54,733 nt of DNA from Gammaproteobacteria bacterium (GTDB lineage: Bacteria; Pseudomonadota; Gammaproteobacteria; Pseudomonadales; Porticoccaceae), in the NCBI GenBank assembly GCA_003235325.1, contig QJWQ01000051.1, forward strand, positions 1 through 54,733. The letters are read 5' to 3'. Positions 1 to 9,497 of this stretch are shown here, in pieces (positions within the stretch are counted from its first letter, which is position 1; every line of letters begins with the position of its first letter). The position numbers were made by a program, and so were the translations under genes. The notes below the pieces were generated by a model, which searched no databases, was not told the origin of the DNA, and worked only from the letters and a program-made list of their open reading frames with translations.

Positions 1-1
1 C

Positions 2-2517
2 CTCAGCGAGATCCAGGTCGGTGGTGATCCGTTTCTGCTCAACTTCGATGCGGCCGACGGTTACGACGACGGCCAGGGGCCGATTCTGACCCCGGTTGCC
101 GTGCACTGGAACAGCGCCCTGCCCACCGACGGTGATGACCGTCTGTTCGGTGACTTGGGCAATGACTGGATCGTCGGTGGCAGCGGGCGCGACGACATCT
201 ATGGCGGTTACGGGGACGACCTGATGAACGCCGACGACGATCATGCCACCAATGGTGGCGCCAACGATGTCCCGGAGGCAGACCCGAGCTTCGAGGACCG
301 GGTCTATGGCGGTGCCGGCCGCGACATCCTGATCGGCAATACCGGCGGCGATCGCCTGTTCGACTGGACCGGCGAGTTCAACAGCTACATCGTGCCCTTC
401 GCACCCTTTGGCCTGGCCACCATCAGCCGTGAACCGACGCCACAATTGCAGCAATTCCTGCTCGATCTGTCCGCCGCCGATGGCGCGGATCCGACCCGCG
501 GCGCGGACGCCGGCAACCCGGAGCGCAATGGCGAACCGGGTGGCGAGCTGGGCCTGGTGATCCAGAAGGATGTCGATTGGCAGCCGCAGACCGGCGCGCC
601 GGAAGACCCGCAGCCGGGCAATATCCCGGGCGGTGAGCGCGATGTGCTGCGTTCATCCAGTTTCAGCGACAGCGGCAGCCAGGCCAATTTCGACGGCACC
701 GCCGGCGCCGACGGCTTCTCGCCGGACAAACCATCGGTGGCGACGCGGTCAGCGTGCTGCATGTGGACGGCTATCGCCCGCGTTACTTCGAGGTGGAGGC
801 CACCATCAATACCGGAAAACCCATCGGCGGTCTCAAGGCCAATGCCTATGTGGTCTTCGACTACCAGTCCCCGACCGACTTCAAGTTCGCCGGTGTGGAT
901 GTGTCGAGCGACAAGCTGGAGATCGGTTATCGCGATGCGTCCGGCTGGCACGTGATGGCCCAGTCCAACGCCAGGCTGAAACCGGACACCGATTACCGTC
1001 TGCTGGTGGCGGTCAACGGCCTGACCGTGACCGTGGTGGTGGACGGCAAGGACGTCTTCAACCTGGCATACGAACCGCGGGTGGACGCCGACGGTTTTAC
1101 CCACGGCCTGAACGAAGGCCTGATCGGTCTCGGCGCCAATAATTCGATCGCGCGCATCGATGATGTGGTGGTTCAGGTATTGCGTCCTGAAACCACTTTC
1201 GAGGATGTCGAATCGTTTGACGATGGCGTGGCCGATTTCTTCGCCCCGCCGAGCGACGGCAGCTGGTCCATCGACAATGGACGCTATGTCGTGGACGCAC
1301 TGAATGAACAGGGCTTCGCCGTCGCCGGCTACGACTTTGTCTTGAATGGGGAATCGCTGCTTGAACTCGAAACTGATCTGACCACCGAGGGTCTGGCCGG
1401 GCTGATGTTTGATCGTACCGACAGCCAGCGCTTCAAGTTCGCGGCGCTGTCCGTGGCTGACGACCAGGTCATTGTCGGCCACTACACCGAGCGCACCGGC
1501 ATCGTGGTCGACGCAGTAGTCGACGTCGCCCTGGATTCCGGCGATATCCACACCTTGGGCGTGTCGCTGAAGGGCTCGACGGTGAGTGTCAGCGTCGACG
1601 GCCAGGAGCAGTTGGGCTATGTGTTCAACGGGCTGAATGTCGACGGTGGCTTTGGCTTGCTGAGTTTTTCCACGACGACGGCATTCGACAGCGCGACGAT
1701 GCGCACCAGCGATCCGGCACTGGCCGGTCTGGGTAGCGGAGAAAACCTGACGGCCACTGCTGTCGGGCCGGGCGGGCAGGCGGCCCAGAGTTCGGGTGAG
1801 GATCTGAACGACGCGACCCTTGATGCCATGCTGGTGGCGGCAACCCAGCGCATGCGCCCCTATCTGTCGCCCGAGGAACTGGCGCAGCTCGATGGCATCG
1901 ATATCGAACTGGCGGAACTGGGCGGCGCCGTCCTGGCACGCTGGACCGGTAACACTATCCTGATCGACACCGATGCCGCCGGTCACGGCTGGTTCGTCGA
2001 TACCACACCCCTCATCGACGAGGAGTACCACCTGGTGGATGACAGCAGTCGCCTGTTGGCCGATGTCGGCAGCGACGCCGGGGAACAGGTGGATCTGTTG
2101 TCGGCGGTGATGCACGAGATCGGGCATGCGACGGGACGTGAGCACCAGGACGACGGACTGATGGCTACGGCCCTCGACGAAGGCGAGCGTCGGCTGCCCG
2201 AGTATGATGCGGTTGCCACGGCCGCACCGGTTAGTAGCGCCCTGTCGGTTGATGCCTTGCTCCGGCTCGACCCGTTCATGGCGATTACCTATCAGCCGTT
2301 GCAGCCGACGACGAACAGGCATAGCGATCAACGGGACCATCGGTGGAGCCGTTTGTTTAACACCAAATCGGGCACCTTTGACGATGCTGCAAAAGAGGCT
2401 GTCGACGAAACCGTTGCCCTGTGGCAACCCCTGGCCGCCATCGATTGGCTGCTGGGAGACGATGATGTCCTGCCTTCGCTTGCCGATGGGGATCGACCAT
2501 TGATAGAGTGGGAATAG
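2..2517 (+). CDS. C-terminal part of giant RTX/LamG-like surface protein with zinc motif; frameshifted
   Basis: This is the 3' end of a very large secreted or surface protein. It is open through the left edge, so the N-terminus is not visible. The first part, in frame 2 up to about base 730, has glycine- and aspartate-rich RTX-like calcium-binding repeats (for example GGSGRDDIYGGYGDD and GGAGRDILIG). The second part, in frame 1 from about 721 to 2517, has two tandem LamG/concanavalin-like beta-rich domains (about 770-1180 and 1200-1700). It then has a zinc-protease-like motif, HEIGHATGREH, at bases 2113-2145, followed by GLM, which resembles a metzincin Met-turn. The two frames join cleanly if one G is restored in the run near 724-726 (TCGCCGGA read as TCGCCGGGA), so this is either a one-base assembly error or a real frameshift. 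The genes downstream look like its export machinery. Whether the N-terminus carries a LEPR-XLL-type export signal cannot be seen. Confidence 0.7.
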
Positions 2518-2587
2518 CCGTGCAGGCAACCGGATTGATAATCGATCACGGCAAACCAGAACCCCAATCCTGCCCGATCCGCTCTTT

Positions 2588-2608
2588 GCCGGCCCCGTAG
2601 AGGCCGGC
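2588..2608 (+). other. GC-rich hairpin between RTX gene and sapC-like gene
   Basis: GCCGGCC (2588-2594) and GGCCGGC (2602-2608) form a perfect 7-bp stem with a 7-base loop, 34 bases before the TTG start of the SapC-like gene. No T-run follows, so it is not a classic intrinsic terminator. It could set relative expression or mRNA stability between the giant gene and the export genes. Confidence 0.4.
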
Positions 2609-2642
2609 CGCGAATCCGGCCTGTTCCGAAAGGAGATTCACT

Positions 2643-3440
2643 TTGTCCAATCAACTGCTTTTCTACAGCCAGGCCGTCCCGGTCAACAGCCACAAGCACA
2701 AGGACCTTTATATCAAGGCGGGCAATACCTACGATTTTGCCGCCAAGGTCAACTCCGTGCCCCTGACCACGGTGGAGTTTCGTCCCGCCTGCCAGGAATA
2801 CGCAGTGGTCTTCGCCGGCCAGGGTGAGGCGGTGATACCGGTCGCCGTCCTCGGTGCCGAGATCGACCGCAACTATTTTGTGGATGCGCAAGGCGCCTGG
2901 GACGCCAGGTACATTCCGGCCTTTGTACGTCGCTATCCGTTCGTGTTTTCCAGTAGCGAAGACGGCAAGAATTTTGCTCTTTGCATCGACGAGGATTTCG
3001 TCGGTTGCAATACCGAAGGCCGCGGCGAGCGTCTGTTCGATGCCGAAGGCAATCGCACGCAATATCTGGAAACGGTGCTGAGTTTCGTGCAGGAGTACCA
3101 GGTTCAGTTTCAGCGTGCCAGTGCCTTTTGCAAGCGCCTGAACGAGCTGGATCTTCTCGAACCCATGCAGGCGACCTTTACTCCGCCGGGGGGCGAACGG
3201 CGAAATCTCACGGGTTTCCTGGCGGTAAACCGCAACAGGCTGAAGGCGCTGGAGGACGACGTGCTCCTGGCTATGGCCAGGGGTGACGAACTGGAACTGA
3301 TCTATCTCCACCTCCAGTCGTTGCAGAATTTTGGCAGGATGTTGAATCGCGTCGGTGCCAAGGCGGGTCAACCTGCCGCAGCTGAAGGGGAAACGTCCGC
3401 AGCACCCATCGAGGGCGTGGAATCCGAGGCTCTTCACTGA
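2643..3440 (+). CDS. SapC-like family protein
   Basis: This 265-residue protein matches the SapC family in overall pattern: an N-terminal region with NSHKHKDLYI, a central aromatic PAFVRRYPFVF segment, and a C-terminal LELIYLHLQSLQNF helix. SapC-like proteins were named from an S-layer-associated locus; their biochemical role is unclear. There is no obvious signal peptide or membrane segment, so it may act in the cytoplasm, possibly as a helper for an exported surface protein. The start is TTG, chosen because AAAGGAGA lies eight bases upstream. It sits 125 bp after the RTX protein gene and 34 bp before the GAF-HlyD gene, all on the same strand. A GC-rich hairpin (2588-2608) lies in the upstream spacer. 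Family assignment is fairly sure; the role in export is inferred from context. Confidence 0.75.
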   Translation: MSNQLLFYSQAVPVNSHKHKDLYIKAGNTYDFAAKVNSVPLTTVEFRPACQEYAVVFAGQGEAVIPVAVLGAEIDRNYFVDAQGAWDARYIPAFVRRYPFVFSSSEDGKNFALCIDEDFVGCNTEGRGERLFDAEGNRTQYLETVLSFVQEYQVQFQRASAFCKRLNELDLLEPMQATFTPPGGERRNLTGFLAVNRNRLKALEDDVLLAMARGDELELIYLHLQSLQNFGRMLNRVGAKAGQPAAAEGETSAAPIEGVESEALH

Positions 3441-3474
3441 GTCGGATAACTGCGTTGTCTGAGCGGTTTCTGAC

Positions 3475-5352
3475 ATGGCCTTGATCGAAGAGGAGATTAC
3501 CGCTTCGCCCGGTGTCGAAGGCCCGGTGTCCGAGGGCCGGGAAATTGCCAGCTTCACGGATGTGTCGGTGTGGAACCGCCTGGCCGAGGCGCGATCGCTG
3601 CAGGATTTTGCCGAAGCCTGGCTGGCGCTGCAGTGTGGCCTGATCGAGCGGGTGCAGTTGGCCGTCGTCGTGTTCAGGCAGGATGATCCGGGAAACTTCA
3701 AACCCCTGTGTTTCTGGCCCCCCGGTCAGCGTGGCAGCGAAGCACTGGGTGCGGTTGCGGAGTTGGCCCTGCAGCAGCGGCGAGGCGCGGTGAGTCAACA
3801 GGGAAAGGAGCCGGATACGCGCCGCGATGCCATGGCCTTTCCGCTTCTGGTGGATGACGTGCTGCACGGCGTGGTCGCTGTGGAAATGCCACATCAGTCC
3901 GACGCAGAGCTGCAGCTGGCAATGCGCCAACTGCAATGGGGCTGTGCCTGGTGGCAACATCGTCTGCGACCGCAATCCCCTCCCTCGGCGGATCTGGCGG
4001 CGACCCTGACCCTGATGGCCAATACCATGGAGCAGACGCGCTTCATGGCGGCGGCAACAACCGTCACCACGGAACTGGCTGGCTTGCTGGATTGTGAACT
4101 GGTGGCCTACGGCGTGCGCAAAGGGCGACATGCGCAGGTGCGCGCGCTTTCTCATAGCGCCCGGTTCAGTGGCAAGAGCGCCCTGGTTCGCTCGCTGGGC
4201 AACGCCATGGACGAGGCGATCGACCAACAGGAGACATTGGTCTTGCCGCGGGCAAAAGAAGATGAGCCCCTGATTACCCGTTCGCACAGTTCGCTGATGG
4301 GCGAACGCGGTGCTGTCGCGGCTTGCAGCGTACCCCTCAGTGATGGAGAACATCTGGTCGGTTGCCTCACCCTGTTGCGCGATGAGGGTGCGCCCCTCTC
4401 GCGAAGGGAAATCGACCTGTTCGAGCACGTAGCCACCCTGGTCGGTCCGTTGCTGGAGGCCAGGCACCGCGAGGATCGCTGGATCGGCACCAAGCTGGGC
4501 GAGTCGTTATGGCAGGTGGTCACCAGGGTGTTTGGTAGCGGGCATCCGGGAATGAAGCTGGCCCTGGTTGCCCTGCTGGCGGTTGCAGCGTTTTTCACCT
4601 TTGCCACGGGTATGTACCGCGTTTCCGCGCCGGCGGCTTTGCAAGGCACCGTGCAGCGCGTGGTGATAGCGCCCCAGGACGGCTTTGTCGCCAGTGCCGA
4701 GCAGCGGGCCGGTGACCTGGTGAAAGAAGGTCAGGAACTGGCGGTGCTGGAGGACAAGGACCTCGCCCTCGACAAGCTCAAATGGGAAGGCGAGCGCGAA
4801 AAGTTCATGCGTGAATACAGCCGCGCCCTGGCGGACGATGACCGTGCCGGAGTCCGTATACTGGGGGCCGAAATCGAACAGGCCGAAGCACGCATAGACT
4901 TGCTGAACGCACAACTGGCTCGCACCCGGATCACCGCGCCCTTTGACGGCATCGTGGTGGCGGGCGACCTCAGCCAGACCCTCGGGGCCCCGGTCACCCG
5001 CGGCGAAACCCTGTTCGAGATCGCGCCGCTGGACAGCTATCGCGTGACACTGCAGGTGGATGAGCGCGACGTCAACGAGCTCGCTGTCGGCCAGCGCGGG
5101 AATCTGGCTCTGGCCGGTCTGCCCGGAGAATCACTCGCGCTGCACCTGACCAAGATTACACCAGTGGCCGCGGTGGAGCAGGGGCGCAATGTCTTCCGCG
5201 TCGAAGCGGCGCTGGACACCGACAACCCGGCCTTGCGTCCCGGCATGCAGGGCATTGCCAAGATCGATATCGAGCAGCGCAAGCTGCTGTGGATCTGGAC
5301 CCACAAGCTGCTTTACTGGATCCGTTACTGGTGGTGGTCATGGTCGCCGTGA
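3475..5352 (+). CDS. GAF domain-membrane-HlyD-type adaptor fusion
   Basis: This 625-residue protein has a soluble N-terminal half with a GAF-like domain (about residues 178-333), one clear membrane helix (about 360-383, ending FFTFATGMYRV), and a periplasmic HlyD/RND-adaptor half. The adaptor half has a biotinyl-lipoyl-like half-motif (APQDGFVASAEQ), a coiled-coil hairpin of about 80 residues, a second lipoyl half (ITAPFDGIVVAGD) and a beta-barrel region. Adaptors of this class bridge an inner-membrane pump and an outer-membrane channel. A cytoplasmic GAF sensor fused to one is unusual and suggests that export is gated by a small ligand or a signal. The last 22 residues contain seven Trp, an odd tail that may lie at or in the membrane. 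No ABC transporter or TolC is visible next to it. It lies 34 bp after the SapC-like gene and 19 bp before the M50 gene. Confidence 0.75.
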   Translation: MALIEEEITASPGVEGPVSEGREIASFTDVSVWNRLAEARSLQDFAEAWLALQCGLIERVQLAVVVFRQDDPGNFKPLCFWPPGQRGSEALGAVAELALQQRRGAVSQQGKEPDTRRDAMAFPLLVDDVLHGVVAVEMPHQSDAELQLAMRQLQWGCAWWQHRLRPQSPPSADLAATLTLMANTMEQTRFMAAATTVTTELAGLLDCELVAYGVRKGRHAQVRALSHSARFSGKSALVRSLGNAMDEAIDQQETLVLPRAKEDEPLITRSHSSLMGERGAVAACSVPLSDGEHLVGCLTLLRDEGAPLSRREIDLFEHVATLVGPLLEARHREDRWIGTKLGESLWQVVTRVFGSGHPGMKLALVALLAVAAFFTFATGMYRVSAPAALQGTVQRVVIAPQDGFVASAEQRAGDLVKEGQELAVLEDKDLALDKLKWEGEREKFMREYSRALADDDRAGVRILGAEIEQAEARIDLLNAQLARTRITAPFDGIVVAGDLSQTLGAPVTRGETLFEIAPLDSYRVTLQVDERDVNELAVGQRGNLALAGLPGESLALHLTKITPVAAVEQGRNVFRVEAALDTDNPALRPGMQGIAKIDIEQRKLLWIWTHKLLYWIRYWWWSWSP

Positions 5353-5371
5353 TACCAGGGGCCGGCCTGTC

Positions 5372-7525
5372 GTGGCGATAGACGAACCGATCTTCAGTCA
5401 GTCCTGGTACCGTGTGGCCAAGCTCAAGCCGCGGGTACGCCGGCATGCACGTATCCATCGCCACGATTATCGCGGTGAAGTCTGGTACGTGCTCGAAGAC
5501 ACCTCGTCCGGACGCTGCCATCGGTTCTCCAGCGCGGCCCATTATCTGATCGGCCTGATGGACGGCGAACGTACTCTGCAGGCCATCTGGGCCGTTGCTC
5601 TGCAGCGATTGGGGGACGATGCGCCCACCCAGGACGAGGTGATTCGCCTGCTCGGGCAGATGCACGCAGCCGATGTCCTGTTGTGCGACCTGCCCCCCGA
5701 TACCCGGGAGATCGTCGACCGCGGTGAAAAGCAGGAACGCAAGCAATGGTTGCAACGCCTGGCCCAGCCACTGGCGGTACGCATTCCAGTGGTCGATCCG
5801 GATGCTTTCCTGGACCGCTGGATCTGGCTGGTACGGCCGTTGTTCAGCCTGTTCGGATTGCTGTTGTGGCTGGCAGTGGTGACGATCGGCGTGGTGTTGG
5901 CGGCCAGCCACTGGCCGGAACTGAGCAACGATGTCATCGACCGGGTGTTCAATACCCAGGGCCTGCTATTGCTGTGGCTGGCCTATCCACTGGTCAAGGT
6001 AGTCCATGAGCTGGGGCACGGATTCGCGGCCAAGAACTGGGGCGGCGAGGTACATGAGATCGGCATTATGCTACTGGTGCTGGTTCCCGTTCCCTATGTC
6101 GAGGCCTCGTCGGCATCGGCATTTCGAGAGAAATACAAGCGTGTTGTCGTCGGTGCCATCGGCATCATGGTCGAGCTCTTTCTGGCCGCCGTGGCGGTCA
6201 TGCTCTGGCTGAATATCGAGCCTGGGCCATTGCGGGCGTTCACGTTCAACGTGATGTTGATCGGCGGTGTCTCGACGCTGTTCTTCAACGGCAATCCGCT
6301 GTTGCGCTTCGATGGCTACTATGTGTTCAGCGATCTGATCGAAATGCCGAACCTGGCCACACGGTCGCAGCAGTATCTCGGCTACCTGGTGCAGCGCTAT
6401 GTGTTCGACGTCCGTGATGCCAAGTCCCCCAGCGCCGCTGCCGGCGAGCGGGCGTGGTTCGCCTTCTACGGCGTGGCGTCGTTTCTGTATCGCATGTTCA
6501 TCCTGTCCGTCATCATCCTGTTCATCGCCGGGAGGTTCTTTGTCGTGGGCGTGGTGCTGGCAATCTGGGCCGTGGCCACGCAACTGCTGTGGCCTGCGGC
6601 GAAGCAGATCGGGTTCCTGTTCAACAGCCCGCGCCTGAACCGGCGGCGGGCCCGGGCGGTGTTGATCACCGGCGGGGTATTGGCGCTGCTTGGCGCTTTC
6701 CTGGTGTTGGTGCCGGTGCCTTCCCGAACGCTCTCCGAAGGGGTGGTGTGGCTGCCGGAACACACCCAGGTAAGGGCCCAGGCAAATGGCGTCGTCGCCA
6801 GGGTGTTGGCGCAACCGGCTCAACAGGTCAAGGCCGGTACCCCATTGATCGCCATGGAGGATCCGCTGCTCGGACAGGAAGTGCGTTTGCTAGAGGCCCG
6901 ACGACAGGAGTTGCATGCGCGTCTCACCGCGGCGCAGATTCGCGAACGTTCGCGGGCACAGGTCGTCGAGGAGGAGATCAAGGTTGTCGAAGCGGACCTG
7001 GCGCTGGCACGGGAGCGCCAGGCGGCCCTGACCGTGCTGGCCGAGCGTGATGGCCAATTCATTCTGCCGGGTTCGGAGGATCTGCCCGGCAGGTTTTTAC
7101 GGCGGGGTGATCTGATCGGCTATGTCACCCAACCGGGCAATGCCAATGTGCGTGCGGTGGTCAGCCAGACCAGGATCGGGCTGGTGCGCAATCAGACCCG
7201 GGCAGTTCATCTGCGGCCGGCCACCTGGCAGGCGCCGTCGCTGAATTCGGAAATCCTGCGGGTCGTGCCGGCCGCGACCGCCCGGTTGCCGTCGCTGGCG
7301 CTGGGCAGTACCGGTGGCGGCACAATTGCCCAGGACCCCCGCGATGGCAGCGGCATGACGGCGCTGGAACCGCTGTTCGTGCTGGATCTGGGATTGCCAC
7401 AGAGCGCGCCGCAACCTTATCCGGGACAACGGGTGCTGGTGCGTTTCGATCACGGTACAGAACCGTTGGTAGTACAGTGGTATCGTTCGTTGCGCCAACT
7501 GTTTTTGTCGCATTTCAGTGTCTAG
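5372..7525 (+). CDS. PqqD-like / M50 metalloprotease / HlyD-like fusion membrane protein
   Basis: This is a predicted polytopic membrane zinc protease of 717 residues. The N-terminal region (about 25-115) resembles a PqqD-type peptide-binding winged helix. Membrane segments start near residue 154. The site-2-protease motif HELGH is at bases 6005-6019 (residues 212-216), and the second motif, NPLLRFDGYY with its Asp, is at residues 308-317, so both metal-ligand motifs are present. The C-terminal part (from about 450) has a lipoyl-like segment and a coiled coil like HlyD adaptors. Similar proteins are often labelled putative peptide zinc metalloprotease. A GTG at 5372 is chosen as start because it follows AGGGG by about ten bases and the upstream reading overlaps the previous gene with Arg/Ser-rich shadow sequence. 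It overlaps the secA-like gene by 8 bp. A likely role is cleaving or guiding an exported substrate in the membrane; this is inference. Confidence 0.75.
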   Translation: MAIDEPIFSQSWYRVAKLKPRVRRHARIHRHDYRGEVWYVLEDTSSGRCHRFSSAAHYLIGLMDGERTLQAIWAVALQRLGDDAPTQDEVIRLLGQMHAADVLLCDLPPDTREIVDRGEKQERKQWLQRLAQPLAVRIPVVDPDAFLDRWIWLVRPLFSLFGLLLWLAVVTIGVVLAASHWPELSNDVIDRVFNTQGLLLLWLAYPLVKVVHELGHGFAAKNWGGEVHEIGIMLLVLVPVPYVEASSASAFREKYKRVVVGAIGIMVELFLAAVAVMLWLNIEPGPLRAFTFNVMLIGGVSTLFFNGNPLLRFDGYYVFSDLIEMPNLATRSQQYLGYLVQRYVFDVRDAKSPSAAAGERAWFAFYGVASFLYRMFILSVIILFIAGRFFVVGVVLAIWAVATQLLWPAAKQIGFLFNSPRLNRRRARAVLITGGVLALLGAFLVLVPVPSRTLSEGVVWLPEHTQVRAQANGVVARVLAQPAQQVKAGTPLIAMEDPLLGQEVRLLEARRQELHARLTAAQIRERSRAQVVEEEIKVVEADLALARERQAALTVLAERDGQFILPGSEDLPGRFLRRGDLIGYVTQPGNANVRAVVSQTRIGLVRNQTRAVHLRPATWQAPSLNSEILRVVPAATARLPSLALGSTGGGTIAQDPRDGSGMTALEPLFVLDLGLPQSAPQPYPGQRVLVRFDHGTEPLVVQWYRSLRQLFLSHFSV

Positions 7526-9497
7526 TGTAGCCGCGCTGCGCCCGGGCAGGGTCAGAGGTATTTATCCGGAGGGCAAACCGCCAAGCGTCAGCCGATGGCA
7601 GCAACAGCTCGACCGCTTCGTCGGCTGGTGGCTGGCGCCGTGGCGACCGACAACGACGCGCTACGGTGCCCGGCTTAGGCGCATCCACACCCGGGGCGAA
7701 AAACTGCAGGCCATGGACGCGGCGGCGCTCAGGGAAGCGCTGCGCCCGTTGCGTCAGTCCTTGCGCAGGGATGGCTTGCAGGACAAGCACTGTATCGAGG
7801 CCTTCGCGCTGATCCGCGAACTGGCGTTTCGCACCCTGGGCATGCGTCATTATGATGTGCAACTGCTCGGTGGCTGGGTCATGCTGCGCGGCAAGGTGGC
7901 CGAAATGCAGACCGGCGAGGGCAAGACCCTGACCGCGACCCTGCCGGCGGCCACTGCGGCATTGGCCGGCATACCGGTGCACGTGATCACGGTCAACGAC
8001 TATCTGGTGCGACGTGACGCGGATTGGATGCGGCCGCTATATCAGGCACTGGGTCTGACGGTCGGTTCGATTGTTGAGGGCATGAGCGAAGATCAACGTC
8101 GGCGGGCCTATGCCTGCGATATCGTCTACTGCACCAACAAACAGCTGGTGTTTGACTATCTGCGCGACCGTATGGCGCGCGGCGGCCTGGGGCAGTTGCG
8201 GCTGCGTCTGGACGGGTTGTTGGGCGAGCAGGGCCTGGGCAAGCGTCTGCTGTTGCGCGGCCTGTGTTTCGCCATTCTCGACGAGGCGGACAGCGTCCTG
8301 ATCGACGAGGCGCGCACCCCGCTGATCATCTCTCGCAGCAGCTGCGGAAATGAAGAAGAGCAAATGTACCGCGAGGCGCTGCGGCTGGCGGCGACACTGA
8401 CGCCAGGCATCGATTACCGCCTGGAGGTGACGCGCCGGGAGGTGGAGGTCACCGCTGCCGGGCGCGAAAAACTGGCGAGTACGGCAGCCGTGGCGGGCGG
8501 TCTCTGGCGCGGCGCGCGTCGGCGTGAAGAGCTGGTCACCCAGGCGCTGTACGCAGATCAACTCCTGCAGCGGGACCGGCACTATCTGGTTAAGGACGGC
8601 AAAGTGCAGATTATCGACGAATACACGGGTCGGTTGATGCCGGACCGCTCCTGGGAGCGTGGCCTGCATCAACTGGTGGAACTGAAGGAGGGCTGTGACG
8701 TGACCGCACCGGTGGAGACCCTGGCGAGAATCAGTTTCCAGCGCTTTTTTCGCCGCTATCTGCACCTCAGCGGCATGACCGGTACCGCCACCGAAGTCGC
8801 GTCCGAACTCTGGTCCGTGTACCGGCTGCGCCTGGTCACGGTACCGACCCATCGTCCGCCACAACGGCGCCGGCTGCGCGGCAAGGTGTTCCGTCGCTTG
8901 GAGACCAAGTGGACCGCGGTGGTTGAACAAATCAGTACCTGGCATGGGCAGGGCATCCCGGTGCTGGTCGGTACCACGTCGGTCCAGGCATCGGAGCATC
9001 TGAGCGCGTTGCTGCATGCCGCCGACCTGCCACATCAAGTGCTGAACGCGCGTCACGATGCGGATGAGGCCGCCGTGGTGGCCCAGGCCGGTCAGCCCGG
9101 CGCCATTACCGTGGCGACCAATATGGCCGGGCGCGGCACTGATATCGCCCTGGGTGACGGTGTGGACAGGCTTGGCGGCCTGCATGTGTTGGCCACCGAG
9201 CGCCACGATGCCGGTCGTATTGATCGCCAGTTGTATGGACGCTGCGGCAGGCAGGGTGACCCGGGGGCCTATGGTTATATGGTGTCGCTTGAAGACGAGC
9301 TGATTCAGTCAAGTCCCTGGCGCTGGCTGTTGCCGCTGTTGCCGGAGGGCCTGGCGTCTACCGGTGTCGTCGGACGCTGGCTGGTCAGGCGCGCCCAGCG
9401 TGGAGCCGAGCGACGCCATGCCAGGACGCGACACGATCTGCTGCGGTTCGACGAACAGGTCGGCAAGATGCTCGCTTTCAGTGGACGGATGGAGTAA
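7518..9497 (+). CDS. SecA-like preprotein translocase ATPase (short paralogue)
   Basis: This 659-residue protein has the full SecA motor core. It shows the Walker A TGEGKT (residues 132-137), DEAD box ILDEADSVLIDEARTP (Asp255 on), MTGTA, the GTTSV motif, and NMAGRGTDIALGDG (from about residue 535), ending with RCGRQGDPG. It stops about 115 residues after the GRGTD motif, whereas housekeeping SecA (about 900 residues) goes on with helical scaffold and wing domains and a zinc-binding tail. It is therefore a specialised, truncated paralogue rather than the essential SecA. The start is GTG at 7518, overlapping the M50 gene by 8 bp, which implies translational coupling. The context of M50, HlyD-type adaptors and a giant RTX protein suggests it drives export of that protein, either through SecYEG or in a new arrangement. 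The motor assignment is firm; the substrate is inferred. Confidence 0.85.
   Translation: MSSVAALRPGRVRGIYPEGKPPSVSRWQQQLDRFVGWWLAPWRPTTTRYGARLRRIHTRGEKLQAMDAAALREALRPLRQSLRRDGLQDKHCIEAFALIRELAFRTLGMRHYDVQLLGGWVMLRGKVAEMQTGEGKTLTATLPAATAALAGIPVHVITVNDYLVRRDADWMRPLYQALGLTVGSIVEGMSEDQRRRAYACDIVYCTNKQLVFDYLRDRMARGGLGQLRLRLDGLLGEQGLGKRLLLRGLCFAILDEADSVLIDEARTPLIISRSSCGNEEEQMYREALRLAATLTPGIDYRLEVTRREVEVTAAGREKLASTAAVAGGLWRGARRREELVTQALYADQLLQRDRHYLVKDGKVQIIDEYTGRLMPDRSWERGLHQLVELKEGCDVTAPVETLARISFQRFFRRYLHLSGMTGTATEVASELWSVYRLRLVTVPTHRPPQRRRLRGKVFRRLETKWTAVVEQISTWHGQGIPVLVGTTSVQASEHLSALLHAADLPHQVLNARHDADEAAVVAQAGQPGAITVATNMAGRGTDIALGDGVDRLGGLHVLATERHDAGRIDRQLYGRCGRQGDPGAYGYMVSLEDELIQSSPWRWLLPLLPEGLASTGVVGRWLVRRAQRGAERRHARTRHDLLRFDEQVGKMLAFSGRME

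Noticed and set aside
385-2529. 714-codon open frame on the minus strand opposite the RTX protein
   Set aside because: It is a GC-rich shadow. The plus strand carries RTX repeats, LamG-like domains and a zinc motif, whereas the minus translation is His/Gln/Arg-rich without any recognisable domain.
2328-4467. Long minus-strand frames opposite the SapC-like and GAF-HlyD genes
   Set aside because: No domain is present, and both plus-strand genes have good family matches.
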